The notes beneath the pieces were generated by a model that had not been told where the DNA came from, searched no databases, and saw only the letters and a program-made list of their open reading frames with translations. Below are positions 5,638 to 12,768 of a stretch of 15,818 bases of DNA, one piece after another (position 1 is the stretch's first letter; each line of letters begins with the position of its first letter). This DNA is from JAVBSX01 sp031549145 (lineage in GTDB: Bacteria; Planctomycetota; Planctomycetia; Pirellulales; Thermoguttaceae). The position numbers and the translations under genes are program-made. The stretch covers positions 1 through 15,818 of the forward strand of contig JAVBQI010000241.1 in the NCBI GenBank assembly GCA_031549145.1. Reading direction: 5' to 3'.

Positions 5638-8223
5638 TCAGGCTTTTTCTTTTTCGATCCAGAAATCGATCGTGTCGATCAGCTCTTTCGAATTGATCGG
5701 TTTGTTGCAATAGGAATTCATGCCGATGAGCAGACAACGCTCCTTGTCGCCGGGGGCCGTATTGGCCGTCAGGGCGATGATCGGGATCGACCGCTCGGTC
5801 TGGCGGGATCGTTCTTTCTCGCGAATTTTGGACGTTGCTTCGTAACCGTCGACCTCCGGCATTTGGCAGTCCATAAGAATGAGGTCGAATTCCTGCTCCT
5901 CCCAAAACTGAACCGCCTTCGCTCCGTTGGCGACGATTTCGCAATGGTATCCCGCCGAGGTCAGCACCTCTTTGATCACGATTTGGTTGATGCGATTATC
6001 TTCCGCGACCAAAATCCGGATCGTTTTTTGCAAAAGAGCGGGCGTTTCCGCGAGAGGAACGGGCGCCGGAGGGATCAGCGTTTGCGTCGCAGTCGGCGGA
6101 ATCGGCGTCGGCTCCGAAGTCGGGATCGGCGTCAAAAGGCTTGGGTCGATTCTTCCCTTCGCGAGCGGAATCGTGAAACCGAACGTCGAACCTTTTCCCG
6201 CAGTACTTTGAACGTCGATTTCGCCTCCGAGAGCGTCTAAAATCCGTTTTGAAATCGTCAATCCCAGGCCGAGACCGTCGTAATTGCGTTTTGAGGAAGT
6301 ATCGACTTGCCAAAACGGATCAAAAAGCGTCTTTCGCTGTTCCTCGGAAATGCCGATTCCGTGATCGGTTACTTCGAAACGAACGATTTGCCTTTCGTGC
6401 AAAGATTCCCGTAATATCAACCGGAGGAGAACCTCGTTGTTTTTGGAGAACTTGATCGCATTGCCGATCAGGTTCAACAGAACTTGACGAATTCGCCCTT
6501 CGTCGCTTCGAACGTGTTCCTCGATTGTTTCGGCAAAATCGCAGACAAGGGAGATATTGCGCGATTTCGCTTGGGCTTTGAGCAAGAGCAGAACGGATTC
6601 GATGAGCGACCGCAGGTTGAAATCCTCTTCCCGGATCGAAATTTGTCCCAATTCCGATTTCGAAAAATCGAGAATATTGTTAATGAGCAGCAATAAGGAA
6701 AAGCCGGATTCTTTTTGAAGGGTTGCGTACTCGTGCTGCTTGCTCGTGAGCGAGGTTTGAAGGAGCAGTTCCGCCGTTCCGATCACTCCGCTCAAAGGCG
6801 TTCTCAATTCGTGACTGATAATCATCAGGAACTCGCTTTTGGCCCGGTTCGAGGCTTCCGCCGTTTCCTTGGCCGAAGCGTTGCGGACGGCTTCCGCGAT
6901 GCTTTGCCGCAAAGCCCGGGCCATCGAATTGAAATTTAAGGACAAATCGATCAATTCCCGGCCCGTTTGGGATTGGACTTCGATGTGATGATCGAAATCC
7001 CCGCCGGCGATCGCGTTCGTCGCAAGGGTCAGCCGCCGGATCGGACGGATGATCCGACCTTCCAGGTACCAGAAAAGACAAAGGCTCAAAAGCAAAAGCC
7101 CGAACATGAAAATCAGGATGTTGCTTTGAAATTGGGCGTTGGTCGTTTCGAAAACGGCACTGCTGGGAACGAGGCACAGCAATGTCCAATCGGTTTCGGG
7201 GAGCCGTATCCCTTCGGTCCAAAGTGTCTTTTGCGGCGATTTGCCCGATAAGATCAGCGACAGTTCCCGAATGTATTCCCCTTCATGGTTCGGGTTGTCC
7301 GGAAGACGGCTTTGCGCGATATCCGCTTCGGGCCTTTGGGCGATGATTTTCAGTTCCGATTTCAGTTTTTCCCAAACCGTTTCCTTATCGTCAGAAAAAA
7401 CATCGTCGATTCGCTTCATAATCAGGGAGAAATTCGGATGAGAAATCACCGTTCCGTCTTTGTCCAAAAGCATGAAATACCCGTCGGCAAAGGCTTCGCG
7501 GGCCAAAAATTTCTCGATCCAATCGGTCGTCACGTCGCAGGTTACGACCCCGGAAAAGCGATTCTTTTGGAAAAAAGGTGCCGAATACGTGCACATCAGC
7601 ACGTTGCCACCCCCTTCGTCGTAATACGGAGCCGACCAGAGCCCGGCTCCGAAGCGGGGGAGTTGCCGTTTTTCCGATTCGCCCTTCGAAAATTCCAAGG
7701 AAGTGGAATTGTCGTCGTCGGACCCGTATTTCTTTTTCGGCTCGTCGTACCAATCCCAACCCTTGAAATAATCGTAATCGTTTTCCGGATTGAACATGAT
7801 ATCCGAAACCGCCCCCCCGTGATTGATGTCGCGCCAGACATAAGGGCTGCAATACTTTTCCTTCGGATCGAAAGCGTAGGGTTCCCAGGCGACGGCCGTT
7901 CCATAAACCGTCGGATTATCGGCGAGCATTGCATATTGAAAAGAATGCATCTCCCCGACGCTTTCCGGTTTTTGAACCGTGATCGCGAGAGCGACCTGGG
8001 ACGGAATCCTGGACATCATCGCGAGATGGTGGTTCAACGTTTTCGCCTGGGTTTTGACCTCGTTGAGCATCCGCGATCTCATCGTCCGGATCGCTTCGTT
8101 CCGGTTGGCGAAATAACCGTGTACGATAAGAATGCCGAACAACAGGATCACGGGAATTCCCACGACCAAGCCGAACACGGAACGTAAGGACCAGGTATTT
8201 TTAAAAAAACGGACCTTGGACAC
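5638..8223 (-). CDS. Hybrid sensor histidine kinase with C-terminal receiver
   Basis: An 861 aa inner-membrane sensor kinase. Two membrane segments (about 16-36 and 368-387) enclose a periplasmic region of about 330 residues. That region resembles a double Cache sensor, with NPENDYDYFKGWDWYDEP (145-162) and the stretch GVVTCDVTTDWIEKFL. A HAMP-like linker (about 388-440) follows. HisKA carries the phospho-acceptor His471 in SHELRTP. The ATPase domain has the N box with Asn588 (NLIGNAIKFS), the G1 box DHGIGI (620-625) and the G2 box GLGLGL. A Pro/Thr-rich linker (about 697-727) leads to the receiver, with Glu741/Asp742, phospho-acceptor Asp785 (LMDCQMPEVDG), Thr819 and Lys841. No HPt domain is present, so phosphotransfer needs an outside partner, and no response regulator gene is in the window. 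The start is GTG at 8221-8223; the next Met is far inside the protein. The ligand cannot be told from sequence. Confidence 0.92.
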   Translation of the reverse strand: MSKVRFFKNTWSLRSVFGLVVGIPVILLFGILIVHGYFANRNEAIRTMRSRMLNEVKTQAKTLNHHLAMMSRIPSQVALAITVQKPESVGEMHSFQYAMLADNPTVYGTAVAWEPYAFDPKEKYCSPYVWRDINHGGAVSDIMFNPENDYDYFKGWDWYDEPKKKYGSDDDNSTSLEFSKGESEKRQLPRFGAGLWSAPYYDEGGGNVLMCTYSAPFFQKNRFSGVVTCDVTTDWIEKFLAREAFADGYFMLLDKDGTVISHPNFSLIMKRIDDVFSDDKETVWEKLKSELKIIAQRPEADIAQSRLPDNPNHEGEYIRELSLILSGKSPQKTLWTEGIRLPETDWTLLCLVPSSAVFETTNAQFQSNILIFMFGLLLLSLCLFWYLEGRIIRPIRRLTLATNAIAGGDFDHHIEVQSQTGRELIDLSLNFNSMARALRQSIAEAVRNASAKETAEASNRAKSEFLMIISHELRTPLSGVIGTAELLLQTSLTSKQHEYATLQKESGFSLLLLINNILDFSKSELGQISIREEDFNLRSLIESVLLLLKAQAKSRNISLVCDFAETIEEHVRSDEGRIRQVLLNLIGNAIKFSKNNEVLLRLILRESLHERQIVRFEVTDHGIGISEEQRKTLFDPFWQVDTSSKRNYDGLGLGLTISKRILDALGGEIDVQSTAGKGSTFGFTIPLAKGRIDPSLLTPIPTSEPTPIPPTATQTLIPPAPVPLAETPALLQKTIRILVAEDNRINQIVIKEVLTSAGYHCEIVANGAKAVQFWEEQEFDLILMDCQMPEVDGYEATSKIREKERSRQTERSIPIIALTANTAPGDKERCLLIGMNSYCNKPINSKELIDTIDFWIEKEKA

Positions 8224-8296
8224 GCAAGTTACCCCAAAGAGCTTGTGTCAAATTTTTCGCGGGACTCCTCTCTCCGCGAATGAGCACGAACGACCC

Positions 8297-8302
8297 ATTA
8301 TA
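8297..8302 (-). promoter_or_regulatory. Possible -10 box for the histidine kinase gene
   Basis: On the minus strand this reads TATAAT, a perfect -10 hexamer, about 74 bp before the GTG start. The region about 17 bases further upstream (TGGTAA-like) is only a weak -35. It lies in an AT-rich segment between two GC-rich genes, which supports it modestly. Confidence 0.35.
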
Positions 8303-8438
8303 TTGCCGTTTTTGAGTTTTACCAGATATTGGAACCGTAATTATTCCGGATCACGGTCCGCGATTCGCCAAAGAATCGCCAAAATTGAAATATGCAACGG
8401 AATCGCGTACGCGGAATGTCGATGCCGACCGTGTACTG

Positions 8439-8455
8439 CGCGTGCATAGCACGCG
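8439..8455. other. Perfect 7 bp hairpin after the YkgJ-family gene
   Basis: CGCGTGC, loop ATA, GCACGCG. It lies 50-66 bp beyond the stop of the cysteine-cluster gene (minus strand). No U tract follows on either strand, so it is not a standard intrinsic terminator, although it could protect an mRNA 3' end. Confidence 0.4.
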
Positions 8456-8504
8456 GCTCTTCGGTTCAAGCTTTTCTCGAAAGAGACAGAATTTCCGACC
8501 GTTA

Positions 8505-8918
8505 CTAATCGTGTTTGCCTGAACGGGGCTTCTCCGGGCGAGGGCCGAGCAGGGCTTCGGCGTATTCCTCGACCTGTTCGGCGAGTTCGAAATACTGGTC
8601 GTACACCCAAAGGTCTTCGTATTCGCACTTCTCGGTGGTATAATCGCGGCAAATATTCGGCCGCGTTTCGTAAATGCCGCACAAATTGTCGGCCCCCAGG
8701 TGCTTACAGGGCGTATGAACGAGCAGGTACCAATCCCCGTTGTCGACGAAGACGCTCGCCTTTTCGTGCAGGAGAAACCAGCGCATGAAATCGAACTGCC
8801 GCCAGGAATCGGGCGTGTCGATCGGCAAGGCGAAATAACGGCAGCACTTCGCGGGACAGTAGGTGCAGAGAACCTCGCCCGGCTTGAGGTCCTTGCGTTT
8901 CGGAGGATGCGACGACAT
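8505..8918 (-). CDS. YkgJ-family cysteine-cluster protein
   Basis: A 137 aa cytoplasmic protein of the YkgJ/CxxCxxCC family, whose members carry a conserved cysteine set thought to bind zinc or iron. Their biochemical role is mostly unknown. The cysteines are Cys18, Cys21 and the pair Cys25/Cys26 (LCTYCPAKCC), then Cys71, Cys80 and Cys90 in CKHLGADNLCGIYETRPNIC, with an extra Cys98. GIYETRPNICRDY is the family signature. The C-terminus is acidic, then basic (about 112-137). No signal peptide or membrane segment is seen. The ATG at 8916-8918 has no clear ribosome-binding site. The gene is divergent from the RNA methyltransferase, with 224 bp between them. Family assignment is firm; function is open. 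Confidence 0.88.
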   Translation of the reverse strand: MSSHPPKRKDLKPGEVLCTYCPAKCCRYFALPIDTPDSWRQFDFMRWFLLHEKASVFVDNGDWYLLVHTPCKHLGADNLCGIYETRPNICRDYTTEKCEYEDLWVYDQYFELAEQVEEYAEALLGPRPEKPRSGKHD

Positions 8919-9058
8919 ATCGAGCGTAATGAGTGGTGTATTTTTGCAGCGGGTCGCGGATCAACGGATCCTAACGATTTTCAACAGTATAGCGGAAAAC
9001 CGGATTTCGTAAAGTTCGACGGGAAAATAACCTTGAACCGGTATGTTTGTGTCGTTTG

Positions 9059-9080
9059 ACATTTAACCGGTACTCCGCGT
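9059..9080 (+). repeat. 22 bp repeated motif, copy 1
   Basis: This block, containing ACATTTAACCGGTACTCCGC, recurs at 12741-12762 with 21 of 22 bases identical and in the same orientation. Here it lies 62 bp before the ATG of the RNA methyltransferase gene; the other copy ends 6 bp before the ATG of the HzsA-like gene. Flanking bases differ. It overlaps a TTGACA at 9056-9061, but no -10 box follows at the right distance. Confidence 0.65.
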
Positions 9081-9129
9081 TTTTCAATCTTTCTCCAAGC
9101 TTGAATTACAAAAAACGTTTTTTTTGCCG

Positions 9130-9136
9130 GGAAGGA
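9130..9136 (+). promoter_or_regulatory. Ribosome-binding site of the RNA methyltransferase
   Basis: GGAAGGA, six bases before the ATG at 9143. It decides the start: an in-frame ATG at 9047 would add 32 residues (including SPSLNYKKRFF) unrelated to the family and has no ribosome-binding site. Confidence 0.75.
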
Positions 9137-9142
9137 AGTACC

Positions 9143-9943
9143 ATGAATTGGCAATCGATCGAATCGATTTCGGACCCGAGAATCGCCTCTTACCGAAACC
9201 TGCGGGAGCGAACCTTGCGCGGAGAGAGCGTTTTTATCGCCGAAGGGGAACTGGTCGTTCGGCGACTGCTCGACAGTCCCTACGAAGTCGAATCGCTGTT
9301 GGTCGTCGAACGCTTTCTGCCGGAGATCGCGGATGCCGTCCCGCCGGACATCCCCGTGTATCTCGTCCGGGAAGCGGAGATCGGGGAAATCGTCGGTTTT
9401 TCGTTTTATCAGGGAATTCTCGCCTTGGGAAAACGGCCGCTGTTGCCGGGATTGGAACTTGTACGAGAATTTTCCGACCGGGAAAACCTCCGCCTTGTCG
9501 TTTTGCCGGATGTTACGAAACCGGAAAACCTCGGTTTGACCTTTCGTTCGTGCGCGGCCTTGGGGGCGACGGCAGTCGTTTTGGGGGAACGGTGTTGCGA
9601 CCCGTTTTCGCGGCGAGCCCTTCGCGTTTCGATGGGCGGGGTATTGCAAGTGCCGATCATCGCGAGCCCGGATCTCGCTTCCGATTTGAAAAGACTGCGG
9701 GACGAGTTCGCGTTCGAGCTTTGGGGGACCGTCCTCGATCCGGCGGCGCAGCGGCTCCCCGAAATCAAGTCCGCTCCGCCGAGAATCGCCCTGTTGTTCG
9801 GCAACGAATATGAGGGGTTGACGGAACCGTGGGCCGCCCTTTGCCAACGCAAGGCGATCATTCCGATGTCGCCGGGAATCGATTCTCTGAACCTCGGCGT
9901 TTCCGTCGGCATTTTTTTGTACGAATTGCAACGTATTCGCTAA
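9143..9943 (+). CDS. TrmH/SpoU-family RNA 2'-O-ribose methyltransferase
   Basis: A 266 aa cytoplasmic SPOUT-class methyltransferase that would transfer a methyl group from S-adenosylmethionine to a ribose 2'-OH in rRNA or tRNA. The N-terminal part (1-100) matches the SpoU substrate-binding region, with IASYRNLRER and VFIAEGELVVRRLL. The catalytic knot follows with all three SpoU motifs. Motif 1 is KPENLGLTFRSCAALGA (126-142), including the Asn and Arg of the active site. Motif 2 is LLFGNEYEGL (218-227). Motif 3 is IPMSPGIDSLNLGVSVGIFL (240-259), with the SLN loop that binds the cofactor. The length is typical for TrmH/RlmB-like proteins. The exact target nucleotide cannot be assigned. The gene is divergent from the YkgJ-family gene and followed within 16 bp by a palindromic repeat. 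Confidence 0.92.
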   Translation: MNWQSIESISDPRIASYRNLRERTLRGESVFIAEGELVVRRLLDSPYEVESLLVVERFLPEIADAVPPDIPVYLVREAEIGEIVGFSFYQGILALGKRPLLPGLELVREFSDRENLRLVVLPDVTKPENLGLTFRSCAALGATAVVLGERCCDPFSRRALRVSMGGVLQVPIIASPDLASDLKRLRDEFAFELWGTVLDPAAQRLPEIKSAPPRIALLFGNEYEGLTEPWAALCQRKAIIPMSPGIDSLNLGVSVGIFLYELQRIR

Positions 9944-9958
9944 ATCTCAGAAAAAATT

Positions 9959-10054
9959 TCGAATCGGGCAGCAGCCGGAAGCGTCAACGCCAGGTTTTCC
10001 AATGCGGAAGCGCGGGCCGAACCCGGCGCTGACGCTTCCGGCTGCTGTTTGCTG
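9959..10054 (+). repeat. 96 bp palindromic repeat, copy 1
   Basis: The core at 9969-10047 is 79 bp. Its left arm, CAGCAGCCGGAAGCGTCAAC, pairs with a right arm ending GACGCTTCCGGCTGCTG (about 24 of 26 positions), and about 27 bases separate the arms. The same element occurs at 11586-11681 in the opposite orientation, with the same core and total length. Homology covers the loop (21 of 27 after reverse-complementing) and the flanks TCGAATCGGG and TTTRCTG. It begins 16 bp after the methyltransferase stop codon. An RNA copy would form a long hairpin, but no U tract follows to mark it as an intrinsic terminator. Confidence 0.85.
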
Positions 10055-10103
10055 TGGTCCAACCGATTTGAGAATCTTGTTTTTGCTCGAAAACCAAGTA
10101 CAA

Positions 10104-10109
10104 TATAAT
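10104..10109 (+). promoter_or_regulatory. Possible -10 box for the BON-domain gene
   Basis: TATAAT, a perfect -10 hexamer in an AT-rich stretch, 75 bp before the ATG at 10185. Upstream, TTGCTC (10083-10088) would be a weak -35 with a short 15 bp spacer. If used, it gives a leader of about 70 bases containing an AAAGGAG at 10132-10138 and a small imperfect hairpin at about 10141-10162 (GTTGCCCC facing GGGCTACAAC). Confidence 0.45.
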
Positions 10110-10184
10110 ATTGGATTGATATAAAAATACGAAAGGAGTCGTTGCCCCCTTCGGGCTACAACCGTCGAATTTCGGGAGAAAAAC

Positions 10185-11255
10185 ATGTCTCAAAAGTCAT
10201 TCTGTCTACTCTTCGGCTGCTTGTTCGTCTGCGGGTCTGTTTTCGGGCAGGAGGAATACCGATACGGCAATGTCAATCCTGATACCGGTATCACGGCCAG
10301 TTTGATCCCCCGGGAATCGTATGGTCGTTTCGGTCCCCGTTCGATTCGCGGGCCGATGATCCGAAACTATTCCAATTCCCGGTTTTCCGACGGCGGCATG
10401 ATGTATGATGAGCGTGGGCGTTGGATCGGTACCAAGGCGAATTACCCGACTTCCCGGTTCAAGGAATACTGGAAAGATCCGGAATTCCAGTATTACGGTT
10501 CCGAGGAGTATTACGCCGATCAGCGCAAACGAAGCCTCGCCGCCGGCGAGGCGAACGCCGGTTTTTACGACCGGCTCAATCCCCAGCAACAGCCTCTCAA
10601 CGCGAACAATCGCGGTACTTATCGGCCCGAGCCGATCCCGCAGCCGCCGAACCTGGTCGCTCAAATCATTCAATCCCGGGAACAAGAAGCTCAAGAGCCG
10701 ACTCCTCAAAGCGAATTGCAACCGCAACGGGAGGAATTGCAACGGGCAGGCTCCGCCGGGCCGCCCGAGGGCGGACAGCGCTCTCAGCGACGTTCCAGCC
10801 AATGGTTTCGCGATCCGCGAAACGCGAGCCCCTCGCAAGGGCAACCGGCCGGCCGGCCCCGTTCGGTCGTTCCTGACAACACCGTCCGAACAACGAACGG
10901 CGTCCGTTCGGTCGGTTCCGCGGCGTTCGACCCAAACAGCATCTCACAGACATTGGCCGAATACCCGCTGGGCGCCTCGCAACCGATCCCGCCGGTGTAC
11001 CAACCTCCGACGCAGGAACAGATTGCCGCCGCAAAGCAAAGGGCGATGCAAAATTTCGAGGCCAATTTGGAGGAAATGATTTTGCGCAGCCCCGAAGTGC
11101 ATTTGCTTGCCCCTGTCGAGGTCAAATTCGAAAACGGAACCGCGACCCTTCGCGGAATGGTCTCGAACGAGGAAAGTAAGATCAAGGCGGGGCAAATCCT
11201 TCTGACCGTTCCGGAAGTCCAACAGGTCAAAAATTTGATCTCCGTCGCCCCGTAG
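10185..11255 (+). CDS. Secreted BON-domain protein
   Basis: A 356 aa exported protein. The N-terminus MSQKSFCLLFGCLFVCGSVF forms a signal peptide with likely cleavage after Gly21 (VFG then QEE). There is no lipobox in the usual position. Residues about 25-120 are rich in Tyr, Arg and Gly (for example RWIGTKANYPTSRFKEYW). Residues about 125-280 are low complexity, with Gln, Pro, Arg and Ser, and are probably disordered. The C-terminal 70 residues fit a single BON domain: a helix (NFEANLEEMILRSPEV), then VEVKFENGTATLRGMVSNEESK and LLTVPEVQQVKNLISV. BON domains bind membranes or other envelope components. GGGAG at 10174-10178 supports the ATG at 10185. Palindromic repeats flank the gene on both sides. 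The BON assignment is good; the cellular role is unknown. Confidence 0.8.
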   Translation: MSQKSFCLLFGCLFVCGSVFGQEEYRYGNVNPDTGITASLIPRESYGRFGPRSIRGPMIRNYSNSRFSDGGMMYDERGRWIGTKANYPTSRFKEYWKDPEFQYYGSEEYYADQRKRSLAAGEANAGFYDRLNPQQQPLNANNRGTYRPEPIPQPPNLVAQIIQSREQEAQEPTPQSELQPQREELQRAGSAGPPEGGQRSQRRSSQWFRDPRNASPSQGQPAGRPRSVVPDNTVRTTNGVRSVGSAAFDPNSISQTLAEYPLGASQPIPPVYQPPTQEQIAAAKQRAMQNFEANLEEMILRSPEVHLLAPVEVKFENGTATLRGMVSNEESKIKAGQILLTVPEVQQVKNLISVAP

Positions 11256-11279
11256 GCGGGAGCCGGATTGTGACAATAC

Positions 11280-11304
11280 CAGCCCCAAGCGTAAGCGCGG
11301 GGGG
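11280..11304. repeat. Half copy of the palindromic element arm
   Basis: CAGCCCCAAGCGTAAGCGCG followed by a G run resembles one arm of the 96 bp palindrome (CAGCCGGAAGCGTAAGCGCC in the right arm of copy 2, reverse-complemented). No matching second arm follows. It may be a decayed or solo unit of the same family. Confidence 0.55.
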
Positions 11305-11329
11305 AGATACTGAAACCGGTTGAAAATTC

Positions 11330-11350
11330 CCGTCTTCAATATGGTAGCGG
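11330..11350. repeat. 21 bp block shared with 587-607
   Basis: Matches 587-607 at 18 of 21 positions in the same orientation. It runs into a perfect small hairpin at 11347-11364, which the other copy lacks, and lies 80 bp before the second 118 bp repeat. Confidence 0.5.
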
Positions 11351-11409
11351 CCCAACGAGGCCGCGGTTTGACAGAGGGCGAAGCCTACCGCCCATACCGG
11401 CTACGGTAT

Positions 11410-11527
11410 ACTGAGTTCCAGAAAAAATTTGACCCTTTATTTTGGAATGGAACCGTCACCCCCGCGCAGGCGGGGGTCCAGAGGGAAACCGTAATCTCTG
11501 GATCCCCGCCTGCGCGGGGATGACGGT
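11410..11527 (+). repeat. 118 bp direct repeat, copy 2 (intact hairpin)
   Basis: This is the better preserved partner of 742-859. The hairpin at 11452-11527 has two 32 bp arms matching at 30 of 32 positions around the 12 base loop GGAAACCGTAAT. Each arm is itself partly self-complementary (CCCCCGCGCAGGCGGGGG). The two mismatches are a C/T and a G/A change between the arms, as if the arms had diverged by transitions. Upstream it shares TTCCAGAAAAAATTTGA and the spacing to the hairpin with copy 1. Confidence 0.8.
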
Positions 11528-11585
11528 GAGTCAGATCAAAAATTTTTGCGCAGCACATTACTGATCCGCATGTAAAAACCGAATG

Positions 11586-11681
11586 CAGTAAACAGCAGCC
11601 CGAAGCGTCAGCGCCGGGTTGGCCTCGCGTTTCCGTATTGGATAACCGGGCGCTTACGCTTCCGGCTGCTGCCCGATTCGA
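11586..11681 (-). repeat. 96 bp palindromic repeat, copy 2 (inverted)
   Basis: The core at 11593-11671 is 79 bp and the total is 96 bp, identical in length to 9959-10054 but reverse-complemented relative to it. After reversal, the arms, the asymmetric loop (TCCAATACGGAAACGCG against TCCAATGCGGAAGCGCG) and the flanks align without gaps. It ends 49 bp before the reductase start codon, so it may lie in that gene's leader. Confidence 0.85.
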
Positions 11682-11717
11682 GATTGTTTGTGAGGATCAT
11701 TCAAAAAACCGAAAAAG

Positions 11718-11723
11718 AAAGGA
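11718..11723 (+). promoter_or_regulatory. Ribosome-binding site of the aldo/keto reductase
   Basis: AAAGGA, seven bases before the ATG at 11731. It decides the start against an in-frame ATG at 11638, which lies inside the palindromic repeat and would add 31 unrelated residues. Confidence 0.75.
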
Positions 11724-11730
11724 AAACACC

Positions 11731-12741
11731 ATGATCTTACGCGAACTGGGCCGGTCGGGCATTCAAACTTCGGTTCTCGGATTCGGCGCTTGGGCGATCG
11801 GCGGTTGGCTCTGGGGCGGAGCGGAGGAAAATGATTCGATCCGGGCGATACACGCCGCCTTGCATCACGGTATCAACCTGGTCGATACCGCCCCGATGTA
11901 CGGTTACGGCCGCTCCGAAGAGGTCGTCGGCAAGGCGATCAAGGGCCGACGGGACCAGGTCGTGCTCGCGACGAAATGCGGGCTGCGACCTTCCGAAACC
12001 GATTGGCCCACCGGGCAGGGCGTCTTGCATTTTTACGGAACGGACAAGGGGATCGCCCAGGACGGGAAAGGGATTCGCGTTTACAAATATCTTCGCGCGG
12101 AATCGGTCCGCTGGGAGACGGAACAAAGTCTGAAACGGCTCGGAACCGACCATATCGATTTGATGCAGACGCATTGGCAGGACGAGACGACCCCGATCGC
12201 CGAAACGATGAGTACGCTTTTGGAACTGAAAAACGATGGAAAAATTCGGGCGATCGGCGTTTCCAATGTTACGAAATCGCAGTTGGCCGAATACCTGGCC
12301 GTCGGGCAGGTCGATGTCGTCCAACAGCGTTACAGCCTCTTGGATCGGGAGATCGAACGGGACGGCATCCTCGAATTATGTAAAAAAAACGGCGTCAGCC
12401 TCTTGGCGTATTCGCCGATGCGCAACGGCTTGCTGACCGGTCGGATCGACCCAAACCGAAAATTCGGCGAAGGGGATTTGCGAAACGGCGATCCGAAGTT
12501 TACTCCGGACAACATTCGAAAAGTGAACGCCGCGTTGTCGGAATTGACGCCGATTGCCCGAAAGTATGACCTGACCCCCGGCCAGTTGATTATCGCCTGG
12601 ACCTTCGCCAAATACGAAAAGATGCACGTCCTGTGCGGGGCTCGGAACGCGGCCCAGGTCGAGGAAAACGTCGTCCCAGGCGACATCGTGCTCACCGAAG
12701 AGGAAATCGCGACCATCGAACACCTTGCGACGAAAATGTAA
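11731..12741 (+). CDS. Aldo/keto reductase
   Basis: A 336 aa cytoplasmic NADPH-dependent oxidoreductase of the aldo/keto reductase family, which interconverts carbonyls and alcohols. The TIM barrel opens with LGRSGIQTSVLGFGAWAIGG (6-25). The catalytic tetrad is complete: Asp52 and Tyr57 (VDTAPMYGYGRSE), Lys82 (LATKCG) and His148 (LMQTHW). The segments IGVSNVTKSQLAEYL, QQRYSLLDREIE and LLAYSPMRNGLLTG follow at the expected places, and the end (LCGARNAAQVEENV) is the cofactor phosphate-binding region. The overall pattern is like the bacterial AKR11-13 groups; the substrate is not predictable. The HzsA-like gene begins 27 bp downstream on the same strand, which suggests co-transcription, although the gap holds a repeated motif. 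There is no signal peptide, unlike its neighbour. Confidence 0.93.
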   Translation: MILRELGRSGIQTSVLGFGAWAIGGWLWGGAEENDSIRAIHAALHHGINLVDTAPMYGYGRSEEVVGKAIKGRRDQVVLATKCGLRPSETDWPTGQGVLHFYGTDKGIAQDGKGIRVYKYLRAESVRWETEQSLKRLGTDHIDLMQTHWQDETTPIAETMSTLLELKNDGKIRAIGVSNVTKSQLAEYLAVGQVDVVQQRYSLLDREIERDGILELCKKNGVSLLAYSPMRNGLLTGRIDPNRKFGEGDLRNGDPKFTPDNIRKVNAALSELTPIARKYDLTPGQLIIAWTFAKYEKMHVLCGARNAAQVEENVVPGDIVLTEEEIATIEHLATKM

Positions 12742-12762
12742 CATTTAGCCGGTACTCCGCGT
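12741..12762 (+). repeat. 22 bp repeated motif, copy 2
   Basis: Matches 9059-9080 at 21 of 22 positions (ACATTTAGCCGGTACTCCGC plus two bases). Its first base is the last base of the reductase stop codon and it ends 6 bp before the ATG of the HzsA-like gene, so it fills most of the 27 bp gap and takes the place of a normal ribosome-binding site. Confidence 0.65.
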
Positions 12763-12768
12763 AAAACC

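Larger units (their letters stand above)
11256..11730. other. 475 bp gene-free region made largely of repeats
   Basis: Between the BON gene and the aldo/keto reductase there is no credible gene. In order it holds half of a palindromic element (11280-11304), the 21 bp block at 11330-11350, a small hairpin GCGGCC-caacga-GGCCGC at 11347-11364, the 118 bp direct repeat with its large hairpin (11410-11527), and the second 96 bp palindromic element (11586-11681). The ribosome-binding site of the reductase is at the end. Confidence 0.75.

Noticed and set aside
7285..8187. 300-codon plus-strand open frame opposite the histidine kinase gene
   Set aside because: Antisense to the sensor and membrane part of a well-supported kinase; composition is Arg/His-rich with no domain or ribosome-binding site.
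9056..9084. Sigma-70 promoter built on TTGACA at 9056
   Set aside because: The sequence 17 bases downstream is GTTTTT, with no resemblance to a -10 box, and the TTGACA is not kept in the second copy of the shared motif.
8981..9931. 316-codon minus-strand open frame opposite the RNA methyltransferase
   Set aside because: Complementary to a gene with three intact SpoU motifs; the product is charged and low in hydrophobic residues, with no family signature.
9969..10047. Intrinsic terminator for the RNA methyltransferase gene
   Set aside because: The hairpin is far longer than a terminator stem, no U tract follows, and an inverted copy with a conserved loop exists elsewhere, so a repeat family explains it better.
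10142..10282. Possible leader peptide starting at a TTG after AAAGGAG and overlapping the BON gene out of frame
   Set aside because: Only three bases separate the AAAGGAG from the TTG, too short for efficient initiation, and the product has no recognisable feature.
11452..11527. CRISPR-like palindromic repeat
   Set aside because: There is only one unit here and one 10.6 kb away, with no spacer array and no cas genes.
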